This document shows, in pieces, positions 21,731 through 36,300 of a DNA stretch of 64,000 bases (positions are counted from its first letter, which is position 1; each line of letters begins with the position of its first letter). The notes under the pieces are model-generated. The model had not been told where the DNA came from. It made no database searches and saw nothing but the letters and a program-made list of their open reading frames with translations. The stretch is from Dermatophagoides farinae. Lineage: Eukaryota; Arthropoda; Arachnida; Sarcoptiformes; Pyroglyphidae. The position numbers and the translations under genes are program-made. The DNA lies in NCBI RefSeq assembly GCF_024713945.1, contig NC_134684.1, forward strand, positions 1,717,001 to 1,781,000, given 5' to 3'.

Positions 21731-24700
21731 TGGACATATCCTGTGCATTTAATTCAATAGAAAATAACCAAGATGACCAATAGCTCTTCATTCATTCATT
21801 TGACAAGATAAATTGATACTTCTTTTCTTATGTCCATAATAAATACAAAGTAATTGCTTCAATGAATTTTTTTTTTTTTTTTTTTTTTTCATCTGGTCAT
21901 ATTATAATGATAATACAGCTATTATTTTTATTTTTTTTTATGAAAAAAAATATCTACCATTTCAGTTGATAATAAATCTTTCGATTGATGTATGTAATTA
22001 ATATTTAGTTTTGGCCATACAACAAAAAAAAAATAGAAAAAAATTTGTGGATTATAATCATCATCATCATCATGATAAATGTTTGTATGGTGTTTGACCA
22101 ACGTTATATATCATCATCATCATCATCGTTTGGGTGCTGGATCATATATAAATATTCAATTCACCTGTCAAATAAGAAATCTTTAAAAGAATTCTATAGT
22201 CCAATGTGTCCAGTGTGTGTGTGTGTGTGTGTGTGTGGAAAATTATTTTGTCGCGGACAAGATTTATTTGCATTTTTTTTTTTTTTTTTTTGGTTGTGGC
22301 TTTTATATCTGTTTCATAGGTAATCTATATACATTCATTGACATTATCATTGAATTCTTGGTGGATGATGATGGTGTTTTGCGTGTGGCCATCATCATAA
22401 TTCTTATAATGGATGGATTTTTGTTGTTGTTGTTGTTGTTTTTTTTTTGTTGCACACATACAAAAATATTGTTATTGAATATAGAAATGTTTATACCGCT
22501 CAAAAACAACAACAACATTGTATAATCAACTAAAAAAATATGAATAACAACGAAAGAAATACAAAAAAAAATAATAAAGGTGTTCTATACATTTTCATCA
22601 TCATTCAAATGATTATTAATCGATAAAAAATGGAAATTATCTCATCGATTGATCGATTGATTGATTGATTGATCAAAAAAAAAAAAAAATGAATAGCTAT
22701 GCGTGGGTGAATATTTTTTTTTTTCATTGGCCAAAAATTCATTGGAATAAATTATTTTTTTTTTTTTTTGGTACTATTAGATGGTGGATATAAATGAACA
22801 GAAATCGATAGAAATGAAATTTGGTCAAAGAATTCTTCAATTATACAGACTGACAAAAAAAAAAATGAACAACCATTAAATTGGCCATTTTGGAATGTAA
22901 ACAAAAAAAAAACAAATTAATTTTATGCGTGCGTGTGTGTGTATGGATGGTCCATTTGAAAAGATTTCAAATCGCAAAAAAAACTTGACAATAAACAACA
23001 ACAAAAATTAAATGTAATTGTACTTTTAACAGAATTTCATCCATTCAGCTAATGTTTTGGTTGAATGAATGAATGAATGGAAAAAATGTGGAAGCTATTA
23101 ACGATATTAATAATGATGATGATGATGATGATAGGAATCGAATAGCAACGCCCGATTTGGTGATCTAATAGAATCAGTTATTTTTTTTCTTCGAATTCTG
23201 GTGTTGTTTTTTTCGTTTTGTTTTTCTGTTTTGTTTTCATTAATTAAAATAAGTGCTATTCTCAATGTGGTGGCACAATAATGATCAAAACAACAACAAC
23301 AACAACCAGAAAATCAAAATAATAAATTGGCCAGATTTTGGGCTACAAACAAAAAAAAATGGCAAATAAATTAAAAAAACAGAAACAATAACAAAAATAA
23401 AAACACACACAATCAAGAATCGATTTTCGATTAGTATTTGATTCATTCAGTCATTCATTATTACAAGATATATAGAATAATTCCACATGTATAGCCAGTC
23501 ACGAATTGGAGAAGAAAATGAAAAAAAAATTCTCCGTATCTCAATATGCAATAAGCAATAAGCAAGCAAAGAAGAAAATTCAATCAGATCAAATTGAATT
23601 TTTTTGTTTTGTTTGGCATTCAGAATCTAAAATGAATGGAAATGAAATTTGTAATTGATGATTGAGTTTCTATATAGAGTAAAACAAAACAAAAACAGAA
23701 AAAAAACTTTTGCAATTTGATTACAAACAAATTATCATCATCATCATCATCATCATCATCATCGGTGATTATATTAACACAACTTTTATAGGATTTAAAA
23801 ACAACAACAACAATCCAAAATAAACTGATTGACTGACTGACTGACTGACTGATCAATCACCCAGAAACAGATGAATGCTGTACATTTTGATACATGCAAT
23901 ATTGTGTAGACAAATTCAATTGGCCATAATACCATGAATGATGATGATAAACCTTTTTTGTTTTGTTTTGTTTTGCAAACTTGGCAACATTGATTGTTCA
24001 TTTCATTGTAAACTAATATGATGATGATGATAATGACATGATGACAACGGGTTTTATATATCATCGACCCTGATGATGATGATGATGATGATAATGATTG
24101 GAGGATCAAATTCAAAAACAGAAAAAAAATAAATTCTTGATTGAAAACACAAACAACAACAACAACAACAACAACAAACACAATCTATGGCATGTGTGTG
24201 TGTGTTTTTCAATCAATAGATCAATCACACTATCATATGGACCAATCAAATTCATATCATCATCATCATTATCATATATACGGTGTGTGTCTATATAATA
24301 AAAAAAATGATGATTGTTGGTTAATTGTGTGTGTGTGTTAGTGTGGATCGATCGGGTTTGATTGTTATTGATGCAAACAAACAAACAAAAGAACCAAAGT
24401 TGAATTTTTTTTTCATCTTTTTCTTCTTGTTCAGCATTATCAGAAAAAAAACAATAGAAAGGTTGGTCTCGTTTGTTTAAAGTCAATATAAAAGTTTGTT
24501 TTGTTTTTTTTTCTGTTTGAAAATCTGTTTGATGTCATATTTTGACATGTTTCTGTGTGTGTGTGTGTATCATGATTAGACAATAACCATGATATGATGA
24601 TGATGAAGGGAGGCAAATAGAAAAAAAAATTTGAATAATAATTGGGTGAAAAGAAAAAAGAAAAGAAAATTCAAATTGATGCCCATATATACCAACATAC

Positions 24701-25486
24701 ACACACACACACATCATCATCATCATCATCAATGAATGGAGCAATTTGTTTCTCCTTCTCGTCTCCCCATTCCCCCCCATATCAACATCCATTCATTCAA
24801 AATATTTTTGGGCCATTTGATTGTCAACGTCAAATATGTTTTTTATAACAAAAGAATTACGGTTTTTTTTACTTTGAACTCCATGTTCCGGATAAAAGAT
24901 AATCTTATATATTCATTTTTTTCAATCCACAATAAAAGCATCATCATCATCATCATCATCATATTATTATGATCATATCAAATGTCAGAGATGGAAAGAT
25001 GGAGAAATTTCTGATTTTAGATTCCTATATAATAATAATTGTGAGCTGGAAACAAGAAATTTAATGCGATATAAATTGCAAATCAAATCAAATCTTCTGT
25101 GTTTGTGTGTGAATAATAATAATGTTAAATGTTGATGACGATGTTGATTATGTTGTTCGGAGTAAGGTTTTTTGTTTCTGCATTTTTTTTTCCATCATCA
25201 TCATCATCATCATCATCCTGATCATTTGGCCATTGGGGCCAGATCGATTTGATTATTAAGAAACGAAAAGGAAACAGGTAAAAATTCAAAAGAAACAAAA
25301 AAATTTAATTGCATTTGAATGATACTATGATGCTGATACTGTCGATGATTATGATGATGATGATGATGATTTCTAGATTAGACATTGTAATGAGAGAATT
25401 TTAGATTGGGGCCTAATATATCGTCGTCGAATTTTTCAAACTAATTCATTCATTCATTGTAATTCAGATAAGAAAAACAGATCATT

Positions 25487-25519
<33 letters not shown>

Positions 25520-26740
25520 ATATGTGTTACTAATTACAAATTATACACAATGTATGTATAATTCAAATAGATTGAACAGTTTGTATCAGTAGTAGTAGTG
25601 ATAGTGAGAAATCAGCAACAAAATCAGCAACCAATTTCAAAGATTGAAATGAAATGAAAAAAATTCAGTCATCATCATCATCATAATCATCATTCAATCT
25701 TGATTATATAATTAATGTATTAAAGCTAAAATCATAATCGAGAAATAAGATTCTTGTAATCTAGCCAACTTGAACATGTCTTATTATTGAACATTTAACC
25801 ATTATTATGAAATGTTAATAATTCATACACATTTCATGATGGCCAATCAAGAATTATATTGACAGCTGAGAGAATATGAATAGATAGTGAGAGAGAGAGA
25901 GAGAGAAAACCTACAATCGTGAATCTCATCATCATGAACTTTTGTTAATTTTCATTTTTTTTTCTCTCTCTCTCTCTTTTTTTGCTACACACCATAATAA
26001 TAATAATAATATTCTCATCATCATCGTTCAACCATAGATCAAGCCTAGCGTTTTTTTTTCGTGTGGTTGTTCGTTGTTTGTTGTTATTTGATAAACCTGC
26101 TACCTATTTTTGCAGTGAAAATGTTGTTATCCATACAACGACAATGAATGAATGAAAAAAATTCAATTCAATTCGTTAATTAAATCTTTGCGTACAATCT
26201 ATAGATAGATAGATAGATAGAGGTTATTGGATGATGGAATCGACAAGAAAAAAGATTTATAAAAAAAATAGATATATTAGAAATAGATAGATAGATGAAT
26301 AGATAGTGAATACAGAAGAAAAAAATTAGCTGTCATGAATCAATCAAAAGAATTAAGGTGCTGTGTGCTGTGTTTGTGTGTGTATGTGATTCAGACAAAG
26401 ATGGATAGATCCAATAGATAGAACCGTCATCATTATCATCATCATCATCATGATGATGATCATAGATCTATTCAGCCCAAACACGAGTTGCCTGTAGCTA
26501 TGATGGTGTTTGGTTGGTTGGTTGGTTGTTTGGTGCTTAATTTGGTTGACTGAATCATTTTTCGTTTCGTTTTCCACCCTCCTCTTCTTTGCCTACAAAA
26601 TAAAAAAAAAACGAATTGGCCCCTCTCACCTGGTTACCTTTAACCATCATCATCAAGAGTAAAAAACATACACACACACGCACACACACATTAAACACAT
26701 CTCCCAATTCACCCATCGAATCGGATCGGTCGTGTCAGTC

Positions 26741-26760
26741 AGCTAGCTAGCTAGCTAGCT
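26741..26760. repeat. (AGCT)5 self-complementary array
   Basis: Five AGCT units form a 20-bp perfect palindrome in a GC-richer patch. A shorter GCTA version occurs near 55376-55390. Confidence 0.88.
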
Positions 26761-29700
26761 ATCCATCCAGTTCTATAAGCCAAAATTTTGAACCACAGGG
26801 TCACCAAATCAAGCTATTTATCTATTCAAAACAACAACAACAACAACAAAGACGAGAACATCGACAAGTTTGAACAACAACAACAACAACAACAGAGAAA
26901 AAAAACGAAATAACCTGGGCCACACACGATGGTAGGCGCTGTGTGAGGTGCTCTTTTTTTCCACTGGTTTTGGCTTTGGCACCCAAAACCAAATGCCGCA
27001 TTCATAAGCTATGTGTGTGTGTATTACAATGCAATTTTTTTAAAATGAAAAAAAAATACGAAAAGAAAGAATAATGGCCGATTTTTTTTTTTGCTTAACA
27101 TGAAGAAAATTGTATTCTTTGATGATGACGTTTTATTGTTGTTGTTGTTGTTGTTGTTCTAATTTACTTTTTTTTACCATCAACAACAACAACAACAACA
27201 AAAAAAACTTACAGAACAACAGAGAAAAAAATAAATTTCATTGCATCCATTTTACCAAATGCATGTCCATCATCATCATTATGTCATTATTATTTTGTTC
27301 TGATTGTGTTATTATCATCATCATCATTATAATAATAATAATGACGATGATGATGATGATGAATAAAAAGAGTTGATCTGATGATCAATTCATTATTATA
27401 TTCATGTTTTCAACGAAAAAAAATGGCAAACAGCGATTGAAATGAATAAAAAATTTCAAACAAATTTCATTTTCCTCCTTTTTTTCCATAAACTATTGAT
27501 AATCATTGATGAAATTTGATGATCAACAAATGTGGACAACAACAACAACAATTCTGTCAACAAATAATTATATCACCTATTCAGAAAACTAATCTCAAGA
27601 GTGAGTGAATGAATAAAAAAAAACTGTAAACAAAATGAAGAATTTCAATTCACAAATGGAATATAAAAAAAACCAGATAAAAAGATCTAATCAGGAAAAA
27701 AAGACAAAACTTTACGATGATACAAAAATAATTGCATTGGTGGTGGTGTGTGTGTGTGTGTGTGTGTGCGAGTTTGTTTGATATGAAGAAGCTAGATAGA
27801 TAAATAAATTCATACAACGAAGACGAAGACTTTTTTTGTGCAAAAGCAATTAATTTACGCTATAGTAAACATTTATATATTTATAATACACACACACACA
27901 CGTCTAGTGAATATGTTAGTTAGTTAGTGAGTGTGTGTGGAAAAGAAGAAGAAGAAAAAAAAAAGATTAAATACTTGATGATGATGGTGATTCCAGAAGA
28001 AAAAAACGAACACCGAAAAACGAAACTAACCAAAAAGAAAAAAAAACCATTTAAATTGTTTCTTGTGTGTGTGAGCAAGATCGCACATATCATTTTGTCG
28101 TGAGATATAAAGAAAGTCAAACTGATATATAGAGCATTTATCACTTTGATTAACATCCATGGTTGTCATTTGATTCGTTATTCCATGTGATGATGATGAT
28201 GATAATGAAGCTAGAAGTGTGTGTGTGTGTATTGGCTTGCCAAAAAAAAAAATGTTGTATTCATATCACAAAAAACGAACCTATTTCATTCTAAAACACA
28301 TAGCAGCAGCAGCAGCAAAAAAAACAAATGAAATGAAACGAAATTCTAATTTTTGAAAGCTAATAAATCTACAATGTGGTCTTGTTTTTAATTCAAATAG
28401 CAAAAAAAAAGAATGATGAAGATCATGTTGTGATACGAAAAAAAACGAAAAAACGAAAATCAACAGTCTCGACAGTTAATAAAATTGATATTGAACAAAA
28501 CCCACACACACACACACACACACACACACTTGGAATGGACATGAAATTTTATAGGTTAACAATGTTTCAACAAAAAAAAAAAACACACACACACACACAC
28601 ACCAATTGTTGATGACATTTGGTGAATTTCATTTTATTTTATTGAATTTCAATCCGTTTTTTCAGTCGAAATTTATCTTCTTTTTTATTTATGTCAATTC
28701 CATTTGTGAATTTTTTTTTGAATTTTTATTACGCTACTAGATCAATTACTAATCGATAATTGTTGGTAATAATGATTATTATCATTGATGATCATGATTA
28801 TGGCTTCTCATTATACAATTTTTATATGATCCCTTGTTGTTGTTTGTTGAGTTAATCATTAGTCATGCTTTCACTGTGGTCCATTTTTCAATATTTTCTA
28901 TATTCGTGTATTGGTCAATAAATGAAGCAAAAAAAAAAAAAAAAATTCCAGCGGCGCCTGGGAACCAAAAAAAAAAAAAATATTTAGAATTTCAAATTGA
29001 TGGTGATTATTGACAATGATGATGATGACCATTCTCACCACAAACAAACAAACAAACAAACAAACAATGAATGTTTTGGTCCAGACAAAACTGTTTTGAC
29101 TTTGACTTTGACTTATGTTTTATGTGAAACAAACTTGGTTATGGGCACCCATTTACCACCCATTGGTCCAAAAAAAAAGAAAAAAGAATTTACAAGCTTA
29201 CTGCGGTAGATTTGATTTGAGTTGTACATTTGTGTTTAGCAATCAATGTTTAATGTAATGTGTAATGTAAGCTTGACAAATTCTGTTTTCATTTCGGTAA
29301 GTTTTGACCATTGATTTTTATTTTTTATTTTTTTTTTGTCAATCACCCAAAACGAATCGCCCTGGTAGTAAATCACAGGGAGAGAGAAACAGTGTAAGTG
29401 AACAAAAAAAAAGAAAAACTATAAAGAAGTCAATAGGTAATGATCACTGGAATACTCGATCGATTAGAAACAAATGATCACTTTTTTTTACAATGTTTAC
29501 CACCACCATAAATGGACACATGTCAAATTGTTTGGAAATGAAAGAAAAATATTTACCTATCTGCACTGTCGTAAAATGAATATTCTATTAAAAAAAATAC
29601 AGAAAATAAAAGTTGTGAGAATCATTCTTGGTGGTCAAATCAATCGATTGTTCGGGTGTGTGTGTGTGTGTGTGTATGTGTTTGTGTTTGTGTTTGCGTG

Positions 29701-30360
29701 ATGATCACATGACAAATCATGGCAATTAAATTATGCTAAACGTTACATGGAATTTTCATTGGTGAAAACAAGAAAACAAACCGAACAAAAAAAAATTCCA
29801 AAATGGACCACCACTGAAATTGAGGATACCGCAATATCATTTGTTATACAATGTGTGTTTATGATGATCATTATGAATGATACAAATAACCAAAAAAAAA
29901 AGTTGTAAAATTCTACATTGAAAAACCACTAACAGAGAGAATCACACTATCGAACCCAATATGGGGGCAAATGGGGAAAAATTTCAGTCCACTTTGATTT
30001 GACCACCAAAAGTAATAAAAAAAACAAAAATAAACCTGTGGTTTCAAAGCTCAATCATGATCATCAAACAATGATGATGATGATGACTTTTTACATGAAC
30101 GCCAAATATCGATTGACAGACCAGATCAGTTCAATCAGAAAAAAATACAATTTCTTTTAAAAACAATCCTGTAATAAGATGTTTTTGTTATAGAATTTCA
30201 TTTGATTTTATAGAGCTATAAACGTAAATGGATATAAACAGTTCTTGTTTCTCATCATTATACTGATCATGATGATGATCAAAATGTAATCATCTTCATT
30301 ATTATTGGTAGAATAATCTATTTGTTATGTTAATGGTCATTTATTATACCTACACACACA

Positions 30361-30391
<31 letters not shown>

Positions 30392-33300
30392 ATATACGTT
30401 CATATTGATTTGGAATTGATAATCAAAACATTTTTGTGCGTGTGTGTGTATGTAGACAAATTACGGGCGGGATTGTTTTTCTCTGATTGATCATCATGCT
30501 AATCTAAACAATGATGATGATGATGATGATCAGGATCATTATCAGGATCATCAAAAAATACTTTTCTTTCTCGTTTTTTTTTGTTTAAAAAAAATAATCG
30601 ATTAATTCATTGGATGATTTAATGATGAATTTATTTTTTTTTTTCATTCTCTGACTATAATACATAACATTTGAGATCATTAGCATAATTTCAAAATGAA
30701 AAAAAAACTACAACAACAACAACGACAACAACAAGGGAAAAAACCTCTTTATCAAAGATTGATTAATGAAATTATTGTTGATCATTATTATAATCTCTGC
30801 GACAATCTATCTATCTAGCCGATCGATTATATAATTAGATTATATAGAATTCAATAGAATGATGACAACGAGAAAAAAAATTCGATCATCATGAGGATTT
30901 AGTTAATCATCATTATCATCATTATCATTTGTTACTAAATGTCATATAATGTCAGATAAAAGTAATTTGATGAGGCAAATTTTTTTTTCTGGAACGTCGT
31001 TCATTTGTTTACAAATGAATTAGAAATTTTTTTTTTGTAAATCATTTATGTGATTATCATATATCATGATTATCGTCCATTGTGTTCTATTCATATACAT
31101 GCTCATCATCATCAACATCATTGTTATTATTATTATTATTATTCAAATCTAATCAAATCAAACAGAAAAAACAGAGATGTTGACTTAAAGTGAGCGATAC
31201 AGCAAAAGAGCATGGGAAAATTTGTACCCAAAATTATATAACGGATTATAACGGATGATGATGATATGATAATAAGCGACATTTCATCTTTACACACATT
31301 TTTTTTAAATGATAACAGCAAAAATTATATATTCAATTAGTCACGATTTGGCTGTTGTTGTTGTTGTTGGTCCATATATATCGCGTCCATTGATTTATTT
31401 TCAACAACAGCAGCAATGGTGACAGAACAAAAAAAAAATTTTCATTTGTACCGTTTACTTGTTTCATTCATTCAATTCAATTTCCTATTAATTCAATTTA
31501 CAACCATGCCATCATGATTGAAAAAAATGGATACATCAACCCACCTTTCTTTCAAATAAAAATACACAAAAATGAAAATTCAAATCTCAATTCAATAGAC
31601 AAACACACACACACACACACACATAGGTCAAGCGCTCATCGAAATTGTATGAACAGCAGAAGCTACTGTCAAAACACACGCATACACACAAAAAAACTGA
31701 TATATTCCATTTTACTGGTCGATGATGATGATGATTTCAATATTTATCAAATTGAATTTTCATATCTGAATGTATCTGCTGTGGCTGCTGCTGCTTCCAC
31801 TTCTGTATTTTTTTTTTTTCCTGAATTTATCAGAACATGAAATGTGAATGTAATGGAAGAAACAAAAAAATGAATAACAATGATGACAATAGAATGATGA
31901 TGATGACGATGAATGAAAATTGGGTGCATGCATTTTTTTTTTTTTTTGTTCTGCAAAAATAAAAACATTTTTTTTTTTCATTCCATGAATCCGTATACCG
32001 TATTACCTGATTAGGTTGGATAGGTGAGAGAAGAAGGTAACAAAGACGAAAAAAACTTATACATATATCTCATCCTGTATATGTCATTGTCAAAGTTTTT
32101 ATTTCATTTCATTTTTTGTTTTGTTCTGTAAATGTAAATTATTATCACGATTGTCATTTTGTATTATCGTTTTTTTTTGTCGTTGAAATTGGAAATAAAA
32201 GAATCAAAATAATATCTATATATATATAGCATGCAGCAAAAAAAAAATGTCATAGAGTGTAGCAACCAAATATTCAAAATCTCATTTTGTTATCTATTTG
32301 GGATTTGATCCAGAAAAAAAAGAGACAGAGAGAGAGAGAGAGATAGAGATTTGATTATATTATTACACTATTATCATCATATAGACAGATGGCTGAAAGA
32401 AGAAGAAGAAGCTAAAAATTACTGATCAAACTGTCAAAAATGTGATTGTATATTGTGTGTGTGTGTGTGTGTGTGTGCGTTTGTGTATAAGTGACAGAAA
32501 CAATTTGCACTGAAAAAAAATATGAAAAAAAAGAGATGAAATCAAATTTAAATTGATTGGCTAATCACAAATATTTACAACAACAACAACAACAACAACA
32601 ACAGTGGTAGTAGTAGTACAATCATAGATATAGATAGATTAATTTTGAAATTGATAATATAGTTACATACATAATATAATACGATGATCATGTATATATA
32701 CTCATCATTTATTCACGGTGATCAGATGATATATGTTGACCAATGAATAGAATTCAATTTCAAAATTTTCAATTCATTCATTTTAAGGTTTGCCCATCTA
32801 TTGATAAATGAATGACAGACACACACACACACACACAGACAAAATCAGACAGATCAAATCATAGCCCCATAACAAAGAAAGAAAAAATCAGACTGAATTG
32901 AAACCCAAAAATGAATCGTTTTTTTTTGTTTTGTTTTGTAAAATCGACTTATCGGATTATAACCTTGTGCAGGTAGGGTCCCATTCAGAAACCGGTCTTA
33001 TGATTATAATAATAGGTCGTTTTTTTTGTTTTGTTTGTCATTTATATGGACCATGGTCTCTTTCTTTTTTTTCGGCTTCAATTCTGGCCATTCTAATTAA
33101 TTTAATTGACAAATAATAATCATCATCATCATCCATACTATTATTATTCTATGGTCTGTTTGTTTGTTTAATAACAACAAACGATTGAAGAAAAAAAAAT
33201 CAATTGAAAAAACATTGAAATTGAATAGAATAATCATTGAAGAAAAAAACCATGAGTACACCATGGACAATGGGAAAAAAAGCAAAAAAAATTTTTTTTT

Positions 33301-36300
33301 TTTGGTCAAGAAATATAAAAAAAAAGAAAATAGGATTTAGGAACCCAATCAAACAATGACGGTGATTATTATCATTATCATCATCATCATCATCATCAGA
33401 CCTAGAAAAGAATCGAATCAAAAAGACCACCCAACCGAAAAAAAAACGAAAGACCAGGTTTAGATAGATCGCGGTCAAAGAAAAGGAAAGGAAAACAAAG
33501 TAGACCCAACACAAAGAGAAAGAAAGAGAGAGAGAGAGTATTATTGAGAACAAAATATACAATTATCCCACTCCCCCCAGCACCATCACCACCAAATACA
33601 CGTACAAACCATTATGATTATAAAGGTAATAATTTCAAATGTCTAGTTGATGATGGTAGTTGTTTTGGCTCCGGCACCTATGTGTGGTGGCCATCATCAT
33701 TGGCGATCATCATCATCATCATCATCATCATGGAAAAAATGGAGAATCACCCATAATGTTTGTAACGATCATCATTACTACTACTATGGTGCAAAATAAT
33801 AAAATTGATCACAATAATAATAATGATATATCCATCTAAGGGTGAAACGAGAGAATTTTTTTTTTCATATTGAAGAATGAATGATCATAATAATCTCTTC
33901 AAATCATAATAAGCATATATAGATATGTTATTGGGTACTATTCTGATGAACTTTTTTTTTAAAGCCCACTACCGGCCAGGTGTGTGTGTGTGTTTGTATA
34001 ATGTTCTTTGAATACCAAATTTCACAAGGAAAAACAATTTTTTTTTCATTCCATCTGATGTGATTTACAAAGTGCCAACTTTTTTTTTCTTTTTTTTTGC
34101 ATCTGGATAATTCACACAAACATTATTCATTGATGGTGACCGAAAAAAAAGTAAAGCCTGTACACATTCTGAAGATGAAGATGTGATATGATGATTTCAA
34201 ATTGAAAAATATTTGAATTTAATGATAAAATTCAGCAAACACACGGCATGTTTTAAAGAATTTTTGTTTTCAATTTCCTCATTAATAGAGATCAAATGAA
34301 TCAAACCAACGAAAAAAAAATTGTGGTGGTGGTAGTAGTGGCTGGTTATCTACAGTAGCAAAATAATAATCCATGAAAGTGATCATAATCGAAATCGAGG
34401 TGATGGAAGTGTTTTTTTTTTTTTTTGCAATCCACCACCACCATTACCATTTGTAAGTGGATATGAACAAAAAATCGGTAATGGTCGGTGATAATTAAAC
34501 TCATTTTTTTTTTTTTTGGCGAGGGAATTGCATTTTGATATTATGGATTACATGATAATTATTGGATCTCACATTACCCACCACCAGTCAAACCATCATC
34601 ATCATCATCATTATTATTATCATCAACAACCGAATCTAGTAAAAAATTACTGTCCATATTAAAAAAAAACAGAGAAAAAAAAATTTTGCATTCATGTCTC
34701 GATTTCTATCTCTCTTTCTCTCTCTCTCACTCTATCTCTAACCATATGGACACATTAGACTTGTGCAAACAAAATGTCAACCATTCAAGTAGTTAATTTC
34801 ATTCAAATCAGTCACAAAATTGAATGTGTGTGTGTGTGTGTGTGAGGTCACCATTCCAAATGATATGAAAAACAAATGAACTTTTTTTTTATTAGTGGTA
34901 ATCGAGAGAAATGAGGTTTTTATAATCATTTTTTTTTCATCTGTTTAGTTTAAAATATCATTGGTGGTGGTGGTGGTGGTGGTTTAATCATCATCATTTA
35001 ACTCCACCTAATTATTACGACAATCTAAAAGAAAAAATTTTTGCTGTCAAAAATGATGATGATGATGATAATAATAATGATAATGATAATGTGTATGTGT
35101 CGATTCTGTGCTTCTGTCCTATGAATGAAAACAAAAAAAAAAAACAGTGTGTACAGTAAATTATAGACGCCCAGGAAAGAAAAATGAAATGTTTTCTTGG
35201 CTGTCAAAATAAAAAAAAAAAGAATCGTCGAATATGGAAAAAAACAAAATAATGTCTGTTTCTATGGCCATCATTTATTTTTATAACCACAAGACAAAAT
35301 GACATGCCACTAAATGTGTCTGACTATAAATATGGTCAGAATTTTTTTTTGAACATGATGATGATGAGCATTATTCTGGATTTTTAAAAAAAAAAAAACA
35401 TTAAACACACAGAAGCGTTAAACAGAATCGTACAGAAAAAAAAACAAAACAAAACATAATTCAACGCCTATAGAATATTACAAACAAGAATTATTATTTG
35501 TCATTTATGTTGTTTTTTCTTCTATAAAGGTTTGGGTGGTGGTGGTGGTGGTAAAAATTATCATTAACATTTTTTTTATACGCCCAAAGAATTTCAATAT
35601 TTCTGTGTATGAAATTTTATCTTGTGTGTGTGTGAAAAGTTAATAATTCATTTGGCTTAACTTTATCACACTTGAATGTGTCATTAGGATGAATATGGAG
35701 ACCAAAAAAAATAGATAACAAAACGGTAAAAAAAACAAAACAAAACAATTCAATCTACAATGAAAATGAATGAAACACATAAAGAAATACTAATCGTAAT
35801 CTATATGGCTGGAAGAAAATTATTGATAATTATAACTAATTAATAATCTACACCTGGTCGAATTCTTTTTTATCGTCGTCGTCATTGTTGTTGTTGTTGT
35901 TGTTGTTGGTAAATTTCAAAAATTGAATTTTATTATTATTATTTATTGATCAAAATCGATTTACAATAGAAATAGAGAAAACCAGGTAAAGAAAGTGATA
36001 AACATTTTTACCATTAAATATTAAATGGAAACATTATCACATTTTGAACAAATTATGTGTTTGTGTTTTTATTATTATTTTTGTTTTTACCACGACAACA
36101 ACGCCCATCATCATCATCATCATCATCAACAACAACAACAAAAACAGGAAAAAAGGTGTTGTCCACGTAATGATAAAAAGGAAAGGAATTATCGATTTGG
36201 ATCGAATCGATAAAATTGAACACAATGATGATTAGCTCATGAAAGTAGAAAAATAAAAAAAAACACTAATGGTAATTAGCCAATAGAAATTTATTTCTAG

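Noticed and set aside
33544-33756. Plus-strand frame with a Cys/Gly segment that looks almost domain-like
   Set aside because: It is short, starts in low-complexity sequence, ends in an ATC-encoded Ile run and has no recognisable splice partners.
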